Source: Porpolomopsis calyptriformis
Lineage: Eukaryota > Basidiomycota > Agaricomycetes > Agaricales > Hygrophoraceae
Direction of reading: 5' to 3'
Length of the DNA stretch: 64,000 nucleotides
Assembly (NCBI GenBank): GCA_951640195.1
Contig: OX621176.1
Span: 620,001-684,000, forward strand
Below, piece after piece: positions 47,311-57,800 of this stretch; position 1 is the stretch's first letter, and the number at the start of each line of letters is the position of its first letter. The translations under genes were made by a program, and so were the position numbers. The notes under the pieces were generated by a model. The model made no database searches. It saw nothing but the letters and a program-made list of their open reading frames with translations, and had not been told where the DNA came from.

Positions 47311-49467
47311 TCACGAAAACACGGTTTGTACATTGGCAAGTCTTCCCTTGCCGTTCCCTAAGCCCTGATGACGAAAAAGTTGTGTTGCATACGCATTCGT
47401 TGTGTCCCGCAGAGAACTCGAGTTGCCCCGGGACAAACTGTGAGTACTAGCGGTCTCGCGTAAGGTGCCCAAGCCTGTCGGGGTTCCGTACGCATTTGTT
47501 GTTTCACGCCTGGGAATCGAGTGTTGAACGTTCGAGGCATAGATATTCGGGTGCTCCCGAAGTGGGCTGGAGCTTGCTGCCGAAGACAATTGTCGTCGCT
47601 GATCGCGCTCCGCTTTCTGCCGTTCATTCTCCGCTGCCTCTCGCCTCTCCTTCTCGGCCTTTTGTCGCTCTTTCTCCAACGCTAAGGCAGCACTGCTGGC
47701 GTGGGAGATTACAGGACGTTGCATTGTTGACGAGGCATGTGAATAGGTTGTCGCAGGGGGGTGGGAGGTACCATGAGAGTGGACGGGAAGAGGGCGCTGC
47801 GAAATAGAAGAGGCCGAGCGGGACAGGGGTGGAGAGGAGCCTTGCGGAGTATTGCTGCTAGGGAAGTGGCTTATATTCGGAAGTGAGGACGAGACAGGAT
47901 TACTGAGCAGCTCGTGTAACTGAGATCTCAACTGTTCGGGTTCATTTTGTCCTAAAACGAAGGAACGACCACGGTCTCGAGAATAAGAGTCGCGGGTCGG
48001 GATAAGGTCCTGGGGTGTCGCCGGTGGTATGAAAGGAGAGGGTGACGAATGGCGGCTTGAGCGGCGGCTCGACGGGTGACTTGACGTTGGCATTTCTTGA
48101 TCGCACGTATCAGAGTCACGAGGAGCAGTGAGAGACAAACCGCTAGAGACTCTTGGGGCATGTGGGTTTACGGATGAGAGCTCTGTAACGACCCTCAGAG
48201 GGAGAGCGTTGCTTCGTAAGGGATGTTCAGGTGTGAAATGGAGTGGCTCAGTGATATGGGCTCCGGGCTCACGAATGGGCGAGCGCGTGCGTTGATTGTC
48301 CTTCGAGTTCAGATCGTTGTCTTTGAGCTTTTCAAATTCATAGTCCACTTCAGGGAGGGCAACAAAACTCTTCAGTGAAGGTGAAGATGGTAAATGATCG
48401 ATACTCTCTGGTAATGGGGAAAGATAGAGTCCATCCTTCTCCGCGTTCCGAGAGATTGTCTCCTTGCTTGTGGGGTCAAATATGTCATCCTGTGTGGGGA
48501 AGGGGACGTCGTCTGTCTTATGGCGTGTCTGATGTGCTATAGGGTACAGCCGACCAGATCGCGGCTTGCGGTCAAGTCCCTGAGACAGGCGTTCGCATTC
48601 GGCTTCCGCAGCTTCACACTGGTGAGGGTATGTGTAACTTGTGCAACCAGGCAAGGGAAGAGGCCACTCACTCGCCTATGACAAGGCTCAACAACCATTT
48701 TAGCAGTAAATGAATGAAAGCGGGACTTACATCAAGATTTGTTTGTAATGTTCCCTCAAACTCTTCTCAACTGCTAACGCAGTTTCCTTCTCGTCGGTAC
48801 TTGTTTGCAACAATTCTTGATATTTGCGTTCGGCAGCCTCCAGCTCGGCAGTTAGCCGGACCCGAAGCGAGGTGTGGTCGACCTCCAACTTGGCGAGGCT
48901 TTCGGACTGCTTCTTTAAGCTGCTCTTCACATCGCAAAGGTAGGAAATCATCCGAAAGCTGACCCGCAAGTCTTCATGCTGCAAACCGTTCATTACTAGG
49001 CTCAAAAGAGACTGGAATGAAAGTATACTTACTTGACAACGATTCTGGGTCTTCAGAAAGGTACCGCACTCCTCGATCAGTGAGCGGAGATGAGACTCGG
49101 ATGAACCGTCTTTGACAATGCGTGCGATAGAGTCCTGTAGTCTTCGTGCCTCAGCCGATGGTGGATCGGCCGAAGAGGTCCTTGGAGGACCAGCCTGTCC
49201 TGGAGTATCTATATCGACATGAAGCCTCCTGGTCTCCAATGGATGGAACCGATCGCGACAGAGGGGACAAACACCGGTAGAAATGGACTCGAGACACCTG
49301 GGGATGAGGGGAAATGAATAAGGGGAAGATGAGGCGGTGGGGGAGGAAGGAGGGACTCACCCTAGGCAGAATACATGGCCGCAGGAGATGGAGTGTGGTG
49401 ATTTGGAACCGCTACCATAATGCTCCAGGCAGACGTCGCAGGACGAATTTGGATGGACAATGAGCAT
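47311..49467 (-). CDS. RING-finger protein, probable E3 ubiquitin ligase
   Basis: The first exons give a C3HC4 RING: CDVC near residue 10, then HSISCGHVFC, CLESIS and CPLC, with an intron inside the finger. A helical region follows (RLQDSIARIVKDGS, HLRSLIEECGTFLKTQNRC) and a coiled coil (LKKQSESLAKLEVDHTSLRV, ELEAAERKYQELL). The long last exon (48630-47311) is Ser/Pro-rich and disordered, with a lysine/glutamate-rich stretch ALEKERQKAEKERREAAENE. Substrate and partners are unknown. The start at 49467 lies 9 codons before the first zinc cysteine. Confidence 0.8.
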
Positions 49468-50280
49468 GACAGGAGAGTCGGGTGTGTCAACGGAGAAGTC
49501 AGGTACCTCACGAGCAACGCAGCAGGTTTTTATTATAAGCTTAGACTGGATGGGAATGAGCCGCCACCAGCAAGCCTGTTGCGCGTGTTCTTACGATGAT
49601 GGGAAATGAGCTTGCAGGCGACCGGTTCAGGCCAACAAGACGGACACGAGGCCGCTGTTGCCGAGGGGAGATCAGTTACTCAAACAAGCTTCCTCACTCC
49701 CAAATCACAGCACATCTAAAAGCGAATAGCCCCGATTGTGATGTGCCGGGAGATAAGAGCCAAACTGCTTTCACATTCGACAGCTTGAGAACGATGGGTT
49801 CGCGATGTTCTATGGTTCGACAGCACGAAGAAAAAGGAATGAGTGAACCACTCGATCGGCTCGGTATCGGGAACCGGATCGAAATAGACGTCCTCGTGTT
49901 ATAGGAGAGGTGACAGGGCAAACCAAAGTCCTGCGGTACAGCGTCAGTGGGATCGTAATGGTGGGTCAGGCGGCAGATTTTCTCGAATCTCGAAGCGTGG
50001 CCCAACACATGCCAGCGCTATCAATTCATCTGCCCTGAATTCGAGAAGGATAATAGACATACTGACCGATTTCTTTACTTCACCAAGCGAACTTACGTGT
50101 TTTTTTGTGATTTCATATCCGTCAATTGTATAAAGGACGAGATTTGGACAGGTCAATAAAACTTTTCGTAAAGGACGAGATGGGAAAACCTGTGATCGGG
50201 GATGCTGTTGTTGTTGTCCATGAGGTGTGTTGAGAAAATTTTGACTTTCATAACTGATTATGTGGCGTAATATAAACCGG
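49468..50280. other. Intergenic, no gene seen
   Basis: Open frames on both strands (for example 49596-49904 plus) carry no recognisable motif. The region holds the RING gene promoter. Confidence 0.4.
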
Positions 50281-50363
50281 GCATTAATGGGGTAGTGGTA
50301 ACCTGGGTCGTTGCCATTAGGGCAACATTCGACCCGCCGGGGGTTCGATTCCCTCTTAATGCA
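50281..50363 (+). tRNA. tRNA-Gly(GCC) with a 12-nt intron
   Basis: Acceptor stem GCATTAA/TTAATGC pairs perfectly with discriminator A. D arm is GGGT-AGTGGTA-ACCT. Anticodon stem GGTCG/CGACC encloses TTGCCA, a 12-nt insert (TTAGGGCAACAT) and T, giving anticodon GCC with the intron at the canonical 37/38 position. The variable loop is CGCC, and the T arm GGGGG-TTCGATT-CCCTC carries the B box. It ends 34 bp from the 3' end of the convergent V-ATPase gene. Confidence 0.93.
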
Positions 50364-50369
50364 TTTTTT
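50364..50369 (+). terminator. RNA polymerase III terminator
   Basis: Six T residues immediately follow the tRNA discriminator base. Confidence 0.85.
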
Positions 50370-50397
50370 CATCATATCACTCGTGTGGAATATTATA

Positions 50398-51330
50398 TTA
50401 AACATTCGGGTTCTCAAAAAGGTCCATTCTGATCTCGGGCAACATCTATGAACAGACCGATCAGGTTTCTGATACTTTGAATGGTTACAGCCATACCTTG
50501 TCTTCCAACAGTCTCAAACGCTCGTCGAGAGTATTGTCGAGTGTGATGCGGCGCGTGCCGTTGGCTACTTTGACTCCGCCGGAACTGTACAAATTATGTT
50601 CGCGTTCAGCTCTGAATTCGAAGCGAACGCACCATTCACGGCTCAGCGTGCCCTCGACGCTAAAATCCACGTCCCTGCCACTGATATCCTTGTATGTCCT
50701 TGCCGCGGTGGCAGCAGCCTGAGAGACGATCGTTACGTCCTGCGGCCGCGCATGCACGGTCACGTTCGGCTCCAAGAGCTGGAGATACGCCTGCGAGATG
50801 GCACCCTCGAGGAATCTTGCGTAACGACCGGTAGTGGACGTCGAGAGGGAGAACAGAGAGGCACGGGCGGTAGCGAAAAGGTCCTGGAGATGCTCTTCCC
50901 GCCGATGGAGGATCTTCAGGCGAGACTTGTTCGTCAGGGTGGATTGGGCACTGTATCGCGGGCATAAAGAGGAGGCAGAGGAGAGAAGAATTGCATTTTA
51001 CATCTTCTGAGAGACTTCAGCGGTCTTGCGCTTCTTCTCGTATTGAGCGTCAATCGCTTGTTCTTCCTGTTTCACAAGCTTCGCCTGGTTCGCAGACAGG
51101 TCACGTCAGCTAATAGGAACTGAATGAGATGTAGCTTCACGGCAACCTTCTCGATGGCAAACTCTTCGTCAGCCTTCACCTTGATCTCGCGAGCCTTCTC
51201 CAACGCCTCCTGTTTGATGAAAGCCACCTGGACGAACAACGGGTTAGAGCGAACGATGGCGGCGACGACAGCGCACCATCTTGTTCATCTCGTTCAGGAC
51301 CTCATCGTCGTTCAAAGGTCGAGAGGCCAT
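50398..51330 (-). CDS. vma4: V-type ATPase subunit E (Vma4)
   Basis: Exon 1 encodes MASRPLNDDEVLNEMNKM. Further exons give VAFIKQEALEKAREIKVKAD, EEFAIEKAKLVKQEEQAIDA and QYEKKRKTAEVSQK, the long peripheral-stalk helix. The globular part follows: RLIQSTLTNKSRLKILHRRE, ARFLEGAISQAYLQLLEPNV, DVDFSVEGTLSREWC and a segment with GGVKVANGTRRITLDNTLDE. A last small exon gives MLPEIRMDLFENPNV. Subunit E with G forms the peripheral stalks of the vacuolar proton pump. The gene is divergent from the CIA30 gene with 154 bp between starts. No defect seen. Confidence 0.93.
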
Positions 51331-51484
51331 CTTGAAGATGAAAGTTAGAGCGCACGTGAACTGAAGTGGTCGACACGTAAATGTGACGCTATCGCCATGA
51401 GTATTCCACGAGGTTTCCTCATGTCCAAAAATTTACGGGAGCACTCATTGTGGTAATACCGTTTGCACTTTCCCGTTCTTCACC

Positions 51485-52376
51485 ATGTCCAATTGGTCGC
51501 TGTATATCAGCCGAACGAGCCAAATTTTGCGGGACAGCACCTCCAGAAGTCCGTCGCTTTTCATTACACACCAGTCCCCTATCTGATTTTTTTTATCAGT
51601 GCTAAGAATGCAGGGTGCTGATCCTCCTTCACGCGCCCCCAAGACACTCTTCACCTTCAACTCCCGGGCGGACATCGAACAGTTTACCACCGGATGTGAC
51701 GCCGATATAGGCGGACTCTCATCCGTCCACCTTGACTTGGACGGATCAAGTGAACACGGCGCCAACATCCAACGTGCCAGGTTCTGGGGGGACATGAACC
51801 TTGGTGTAAAGCCCGGACTGGAAGGAAAAATCAAGGGAGGGTATGCTGGATTTCGGAACAAGGTTCGCACATCTTTCTCACTCCGTTCATCATCCCCGAT
51901 TGACTCTTTCGTGAGATAGCGCCGTCCCACTTTATTCGGCGATATGGTCGAGGACCTGTCAAATCACCAATATCTTGCCCTCCGTTTGCGCCTCGGAGGT
52001 CACCCTCAAACTCACCATTCCTATTTCGTCAATCTCCAAACTGACGGGCCAATAACGACTGATTTGTGGCAGCACAGATTATACTTTGGAAGGAAGGACG
52101 GCTTTTGGGAAGACCTGTTCGTGAGTCACCCTCTCCGACTCTCACCCTCCTCGTAACCTTCCTTTCCAGATACCTCTCGAAAATTTCGTCTTGACAAACG
52201 CGGGCGAGCTCGCCCCCCATCAAATAAAAATGTATCGGGAAAGGGTCCGTTCAGTCGGCATCTCACTCCTTGGAGGAAACAGTCAGTCAGCGGGGGCATA
52301 CGAACTAGGCATCGACTCAATCCGTGCGGTGAACGAAGAAGACGTGACTGGACCTGAATGTGCGTTTCTGACATAG
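51485..52376 (+). CDS. CIA30/NDUFAF1 family complex I assembly factor
   Basis: Exon 1 (MSNWSLYISRTSQILRDSTS) joins after an intron near 51557 to MQGADPPSRAPKTLFTFNSR. Then comes the CIA30 galectin-like core: CDADIGGLSSVHLDLD, ARFWGDMNLGVKP, RPTLFGDMVEDLSNHQYLAL, a block with FVNLQTDGPITTDLWQHRLY, IPLENFVLTNAGELAPHQIK, VGISLLGGNSQSAGAYELGI. CIA30 proteins help assemble mitochondrial complex I; some fungal copies act more generally on oxidoreductases. Introns near 51862 and 52120 are GT-AG. The 3' end is uncertain: the frame stops at 52376, but a donor at about 52359 could lead into sequence running toward the transposon border. Confidence 0.8.
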
Positions 52377-52445
52377 TTCATTAACCCCATAACACGATCT
52401 TCGCATTTACAGTATCGAAAGCGCAGCCCTGATAGGTCTATTGGG

Positions 52446-52465
52446 TGCCATTGGGGAGTGGCAAC
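52446..52465 (+). repeat. Candidate left terminal inverted repeat of the transposase-like element
   Basis: TGCCATTGGGGAGTGGCAAC here matches the reverse complement of 62572-62591 at 18 of 20 positions, with 13 identical in a row (GGGGAGTGGCAAC). The two sites flank the split transposase-like gene. No target-site duplication is obvious. Confidence 0.4.
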
Positions 52466-52621
52466 GCCCTGCCAATTCGAACTCCGTAGCGTTCGTGCAC
52501 CGCCACCGACTGGCACACCAAATGAAAAACAGAAAATGGCGAAGCCTGCGGGGCTTCCTCTGACCCTCCCGGCAACTAGTTTTGGTGGGCAAAGTTGTAG
52601 CTAATGCTCTTTAGATAAAAT

Positions 52622-52714
52622 TGTTGGGAGCACATTTTTTTAAAAGGTCTTAGTCTTGGAGTTAGCCCTCAAAATTTCCCAGTTTGAGTGGATAAAAAAA
52701 TTCTGCTCCCAACA
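52622..52714. repeat. 93-bp segment with 11-bp perfect inverted ends
   Basis: TGTTGGGAGCA at 52622-52632 is the exact reverse complement of TGCTCCCAACA at 52704-52714. The interior is AT-rich and the flanks do not form a clear duplication. It may be a MITE-like insert or a subterminal hairpin. Confidence 0.5.
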
Positions 52715-52812
52715 TTTTGTTCAGAGGACAAAATAACATAACCCTAGGTGTCTGAAACAGTCCTCCAAGGGATGTGGCCACCCACAGCAATGGTTGAAGA
52801 ATCACCTTAAAG

Positions 52813-53685
52813 TTGTGTCCCAATCTGGAAACACCATCGGCTAAAAAACTTGCTGCTACTCACAATCGTGTCTGGGATCTCATGCTTAAGTGGAAACGCT
52901 CTTCTTTGCAAAGATCTGTGTCCCAGCAAAATCTTAGTGCTATCAATCACCCCGATAAAGAAAATGCCTGTCCCGAAGTTGAAATCATGTTGGGTGTCAA
53001 AAAGAAACTAAGTAAGGACAGATTTGTTACGGGGACCCTCTACAATGTTTCTCGTCAGCTCCAGAGAGCCAGGAGCTCCAATTCTATACTTCAGGCGAAT
53101 TTCAGAGAATCCAAGGCTAAGCTCTCCGCAGCAGATGCAAGGCTTGCTGTGATGGATGCAAAGCTCTTGGAGCTGGAAAGCAGGGTTCAGATACTCAGCG
53201 AGGAGAATACGAGCAAGAGCCATCTTCTCAAGGAGGCACGCAGTTGTCTTAACCAGAAGACACATCAGCAGAACAAGGTGCTCACAGCAGCAAAGGACAA
53301 GCTTCACATGAGAAATGCATGGGTGTCTCAGAGGGTCATCACAGCTGTGAAGCGTGCTGTGAGAGTGAAAGAGAAGGCCAGTGCAGTGGGATCTATTGCA
53401 CAACTTAAACCAAAGGGGATTTATGCCGAGAAGACTAGGTCAGCAGTGAGAGAGTTGGTTTCAAAATGTGGAGTTCCCATCGCAAAAGTCGGTGAAGCAT
53501 TCCAGGTAGTGGTGGATACCATGGAGGTTCCTTTCAAACACAAAATCAGCTCCAGAACTGCTGGTCGGGTGGTGCTCAAAGGTGGTGTCGGGGCCAAAAT
53601 TCAGGTCGTGCACAATATTCTCGAAGCTAAAAGTAAGCCTCAAACTATTTTTGTTGATAAAACTAATACCAGGTTGGCAGGTTAC
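52813..53685 (+). pseudogene. 5' part of a transposase-like gene split by a retrotransposon
   Basis: An open frame of 291 codons with no ATG at its visible start (the real start lies upstream or was lost). It has a short KEN-like box (DKEN), a basic stretch, and a coiled coil from about residue 85 to 165 (ADARLAVMDAKLLELESRVQ). A segment that looks like a helix-turn-helix follows (SAVRELVSKCGVPIAKVGEA). The frame is cut at 53685, the target site of the gypsy element, and resumes at 60366. Removing the element and one GTTAC (6,680 bp) puts both parts in one frame of about 960 codons. Family not named by me; see the 3' part. Confidence 0.75.
53681..53685. repeat. Target-site duplication GTTAC (partner at 60361-60365)
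   Basis: GTTAC directly precedes the left LTR and directly follows the right LTR. A 5-bp duplication is usual for Ty3/gypsy integrases. Confidence 0.95.
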
Positions 53686-54054
53686 TGTTATGATTCGGTA
53701 GTCGAAGGGTTTTACTTCTCGCGTTGGAGGGGCTGATGGGGAAATGGAATTCGACTAAAGAGTGGGGGAGCTAACTAGGAATCGAACTTAACCTACTGAC
53801 TAGAAATCAGGCTTTATATACTAACTACCTGAATCACCATGAGTCAGTCGTATGTACGATTACAAAGCGGAATCCGGAATGTGACTAGTGAAGAGTCACA
53901 AAAGGAATATCGGAAACGGAATGTGACTCGTGAAGAGTCGGAAGGAAGGTACATGTGATCAGTCTCTATGTATAGAATGGTAAAACGGAAGGATAGACGG
54001 AACAGAGACTAATCAAGTATGACTAAGAGAAAAAGGAAAAAGATGTCCGTGACA
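53686..54054 (-). repeat. 3' LTR of the chromovirus (sense on the minus strand)
   Basis: 369 bp, reading as identical to 59992-60360. On the sense strand it is preceded by an AATTTCGGGACGAAATT hairpin and a short purine-rich stretch (TAGTGTGGGTG), the likely plus-strand primer site. Confidence 0.95.
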
Positions 54055-54134
54055 TACACCCACACTAAAAGGAATTTCGTCCCGAAATTCGAGGCGGCTT
54101 CGAGAGTGTTGAAGGGTGTGGAGGAGGGGAAGGA

Positions 54135-54713
54135 CTAGATTGAGTCCTTGTTGGAGGCGATGGTCGACAGGGAAATAATGTCGACCGGGGAAATGTCGTC
54201 GTCATCGGGGATGGTGATGGGGTTCGACGACGAACCGGGGGGAACGATGAGTGGACCCGGGAAAACAGGGGGAACTGGAGAATCAAGATGGGGAAGTACC
54301 TTCGCGACTTCCTCGTACTTTGCCTCCCAGTATTTGGCCTGCTCTCGCCAGTACTCACTCCCTCTTCTGTTTCCGTCCAAACTCATTCCTTGGTTGTACA
54401 ATTCTTCGTTTAGTCTTGCAATCTCGTTCTTGTAGTAATCGATATCTTTCTGTAGTGACTCGATGATCTGCTCGGGCGGGATGGGTGGAGCGACGATTTC
54501 CTCTGGCCATATGGGAAGGTCTCGATTTCGTGCGCGACGGTTGTGCTGCCAGAGTTGTCCGGCGAGCTCGGCTTCACCGTAAGCGGAGGAGGTGGAAGCG
54601 AGCGGAGGGGGAGCGCGACGAGGGGGTTGCCCTCCAGTGGACATGCGAGGAGCGCGGGGTGGACGACCACCAGTAGACTTGCGGGCAGTTTGATGCGAGC
54701 GTTCGGCGGGCAT
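54135..54713 (-). CDS. Third ORF of the chromovirus, 192 aa, unknown function
   Basis: Starts with ATG (54713) 125 bp after the pol stop and ends 80 bp before the 3' LTR. It has a basic proline-rich N-terminus (RKSTGGRPPRAPRMSTGGQP), then EEIVAPPIPPEQIIESLQKD and a coiled coil (YYKNEIARLNEELYNQGMSL, SEYWREQAKYWEAKYEEVAK), with a proline/acid-rich C-terminus (IPDDDDISPVDIISL). There is no signal peptide or transmembrane segment, so it is not an envelope protein. Composition recalls the N-terminal part of this element's Gag, but clear similarity is not visible by eye. Confidence 0.7.
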   Translation of the reverse strand: MPAERSHQTARKSTGGRPPRAPRMSTGGQPPRRAPPPLASTSSAYGEAELAGQLWQHNRRARNRDLPIWPEEIVAPPIPPEQIIESLQKDIDYYKNEIARLNEELYNQGMSLDGNRRGSEYWREQAKYWEAKYEEVAKVLPHLDSPVPPVFPGPLIVPPGSSSNPITIPDDDDISPVDIISLSTIASNKDSI

Positions 54714-54837
54714 AGCGAGATCGATTTCTTGAGAATGAAAGATGGAGACGAAAGAGATTATAAGGAAGAGTCGGAGTTTGGAAGAGGTGACAAAAGTGAA
54801 AATATAAATGAGGGGAGTTGATACCGTGAAAGAGTGA

Positions 54838-57800
54838 TCAGGTCGCCGTTTGAATTGATTGTTCGTATTCTAGAATTCGTTCTTTCGCATGGAGGAGGTT
54901 CTTCTTCGGTTCCCAGGTTGCTTCTTCAATGGGATAGCCGACCCATTTGACCAAATACGTACGACGTCGGGTGGACCCGTGATGTTGGAGAATTTGTTCG
55001 ACCTCATATTCTTCTTTCTCTTGAATGACATCCAGAGGTGGACGGAGATTATCATCTACTTCCTCTGGGTGGAGATCGGAGTTAATGTTAGCGGGTCTCA
55101 GGAGTGAAACGTGAAAGACGTCGTGTATTTTCCATGATAAGGGGAGGGCCAGGCGATAAGAGACTTTTCCGATCTTTTCTAGAACTTTGAACGGTCCAGT
55201 GCGTCGGACATCAAGTTTGAGGGTTGGACGACCTGTTTTTAAGTTACGAGTATCAAGATAAACAAATTGACCTATTTGGAGTTGGGTATCTTTCCGTTTA
55301 CGATCTGCGAAGCGTTTTATGGTTTCGGCCGCTGTTTCTAGAGCTTTTGTGGCTTCTTCACGGGCTTCTGTGAGATGATCGTGGAAGGTATCTGCTGCTG
55401 GGTTGGAAGTAGGGGCCGCAGGGACAGATGGGACGAAGGGATGTTGGCCAGTATCAAGGTAAAAGGGAGTGTGTTTCGTCGAGGAGTGCTGTCGGTTATT
55501 GTAAGCGAATTCAGCTGGGGATAGCCAGTTGGACCAATCGTCTTGCATAAAGTTTGTATACAAACGAAGGTATTGTTCGAGTTCTTGATTGGTGCGTTCC
55601 GTTTGACCATCAGTTTGGGGATGATAAGCGGTGGATAGACCGGAGATGATTCCCAAATGAGTGTTGAGAGCTTTCGCAAATTTGGAAGCGAACTGAGTTC
55701 CTCGATCGGTTATGATCTTCTTTGGCCAGCCGTGGTGTTTCCATACATTGTCCCTGAAGAGTTTTGCGACTCCTTCTGCAGAAATATTTGATGTCGTCGG
55801 AACAAAGTGAGCGCGTTTGGTAAAGCGGTCGACAACGACTAAGACAGCATCGTAGCCAGATGATTGGGGGAGTTCCACGATTAGATCGGCGGTGATTTCT
55901 TCCCAAGGTCGAGACGAAGGGGGAATGGGTTCCAGGAGACCTGTAGGCTTCGAAGGATAGAGCTTGACTTGTTGACAGGTCGGACAGGATGATATGAATA
56001 CACGGATATCAGGGGCAGCACTACTCCAGGTGTAGTTCCGCAACACAAGCTCACGTGTCTTCTCGATTCCGGGATGGCCTCCATGGGGCAGGGAGTGGGT
56101 CGATCGAATTATCTCTGTGCGTAGCAATACGTCTGCTGGCACAACAATACGATCTCCTGCATCTCTCACAATTCCGTCAGTGAAGGAGTAGCCGGAAGAG
56201 GGATCGGATAACTTGATGCGAATGTCCTCTGGGATTTCGTTGAAGTCGGGGAAGCGAAGTCTTGACATAAAGGAAGGTTCGGACATGGAAATGATAGCAT
56301 TGATGAAACGTTCGGGGGGGAGGAGGGCTTGGCCTTCTAATTCTTCTTTTTCTGTACGACGGTGGTCGGGTCGGCGGGAGAGTCCATCGGCTTTGTTTTT
56401 GACTCCAGGGGAATACTCGATTTTGAAGTCGAATCTTCCTAAGAATTCCATCCAACGTGCTTGTCGTCTGGAGAGGGATCTGTTCTGCATGAAATACTTG
56501 AGCGCTAAATTGTCTGTCTTTATCAACACAGTATCCCTTGCGCCCTCTAAAAGATAACGCCAATATTTGAGGGAAGTGACGATTGCAAGCATCTCCAGAT
56601 CATGGGTAGGATAGTTGTACTCGGCAGGGAGTAGAGATTTTGAGAAAAAGCCAACGGGGTGCCAACCGTTGTCGTGTTTCTGAGACAAGACCGCGCCAAT
56701 ACCGAAGTCTGAGGCATCAGTCTCCAAGAGGTAAGGAAGGTCAGGCCGCGGGGTAAGAAGGACAGGGGCTGTGGTGACGAGATGTTTGAGTTGCTCGAAG
56801 GCTTTCTGACACAAGGGAGACCAATCCCAAGGTTGGTCTTTCCGCAAAAGGCCACAGAGGGGACGAACGACTGAGGAGAAACTTTTGATGTAACGACGCC
56901 AGAAATTGGTGGTGCCAAGGAAGGATTGGAGGTCTCGCAGCTTTTGGGGCGTCGGCCAATTGATGATGGCGTCTACCTTTTTTGGATTGATAGCGAGTTG
57001 ACCTTTGCTGATGATTGTACCAAGGTATGTAACAGAGGTCTTCTCCATTTGGCATTTGACGGGTTTGGCGGATAGTTGATTCTTCTCCATGAGCTTAAGG
57101 GTTTCGTCAGTCCAGTGGCGGATTTCCTCGGGGGTGTCGCCCATGATGAGAATGTCGTCAATATAAATGTGGACACAGCCAGAGTCCAGAACGGTTTTAA
57201 AGAGAACGTCTATCATTCGTTGGAAAGATGCTGGGGAGTTCCGTAGTCCAAAGAACATAACGGTTGGTTCAAAGAGTCCTCGATTGGTGATGAAAGCTGC
57301 TTTCCATTCGTCACCTTCCTTGAGTCGTATGTTGTTAAATCCCCATCGAATATCGATGACTGTAAAGAGTGAAGCAGTAGCAAGCTTCGGTACTTGGAGG
57401 ATTTCCGATAGAAGGGGAAGGGGGTAACGATCAGGAATGGTTTTTGAGTTGATGTAGCGATAGTCCTGGATGGGACGTAGACCAGCACTGAGACCTTTAG
57501 CATTGATCTCTTCAGCCTTTTTCGCAAAGAAGAAGGGAGCAGCTTGCGGTGATTTCGATGGACGTATCCGACCTGTTCTGAGATTTTCGTCGATAAACTT
57601 ATTAAGTTCTATCTGTTCATAGGGGGAAAGGGGATAGAGTTTTCCGACTTGAAACTTGGTGTTCGGGTAGAGGTTGATCGCATGATCAAAAGGACGTCGA
57701 GGAGGAAGCTTGTCGAATTCTGCGGTATGAAAAACACGCCAGAAATTGTGATAACGACTGGGAATAAAGGATTTGATATCCTCCTCGATGGAAACTGGTC

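Larger units (their letters stand above)
52377..52812. other. Left flank of the transposase-like gene, with inverted repeats
   Basis: No gene recognised. It contains a candidate terminal inverted repeat (52446-52465) and a small inverted repeat (52622-52714), each listed separately. Confidence 0.4.
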
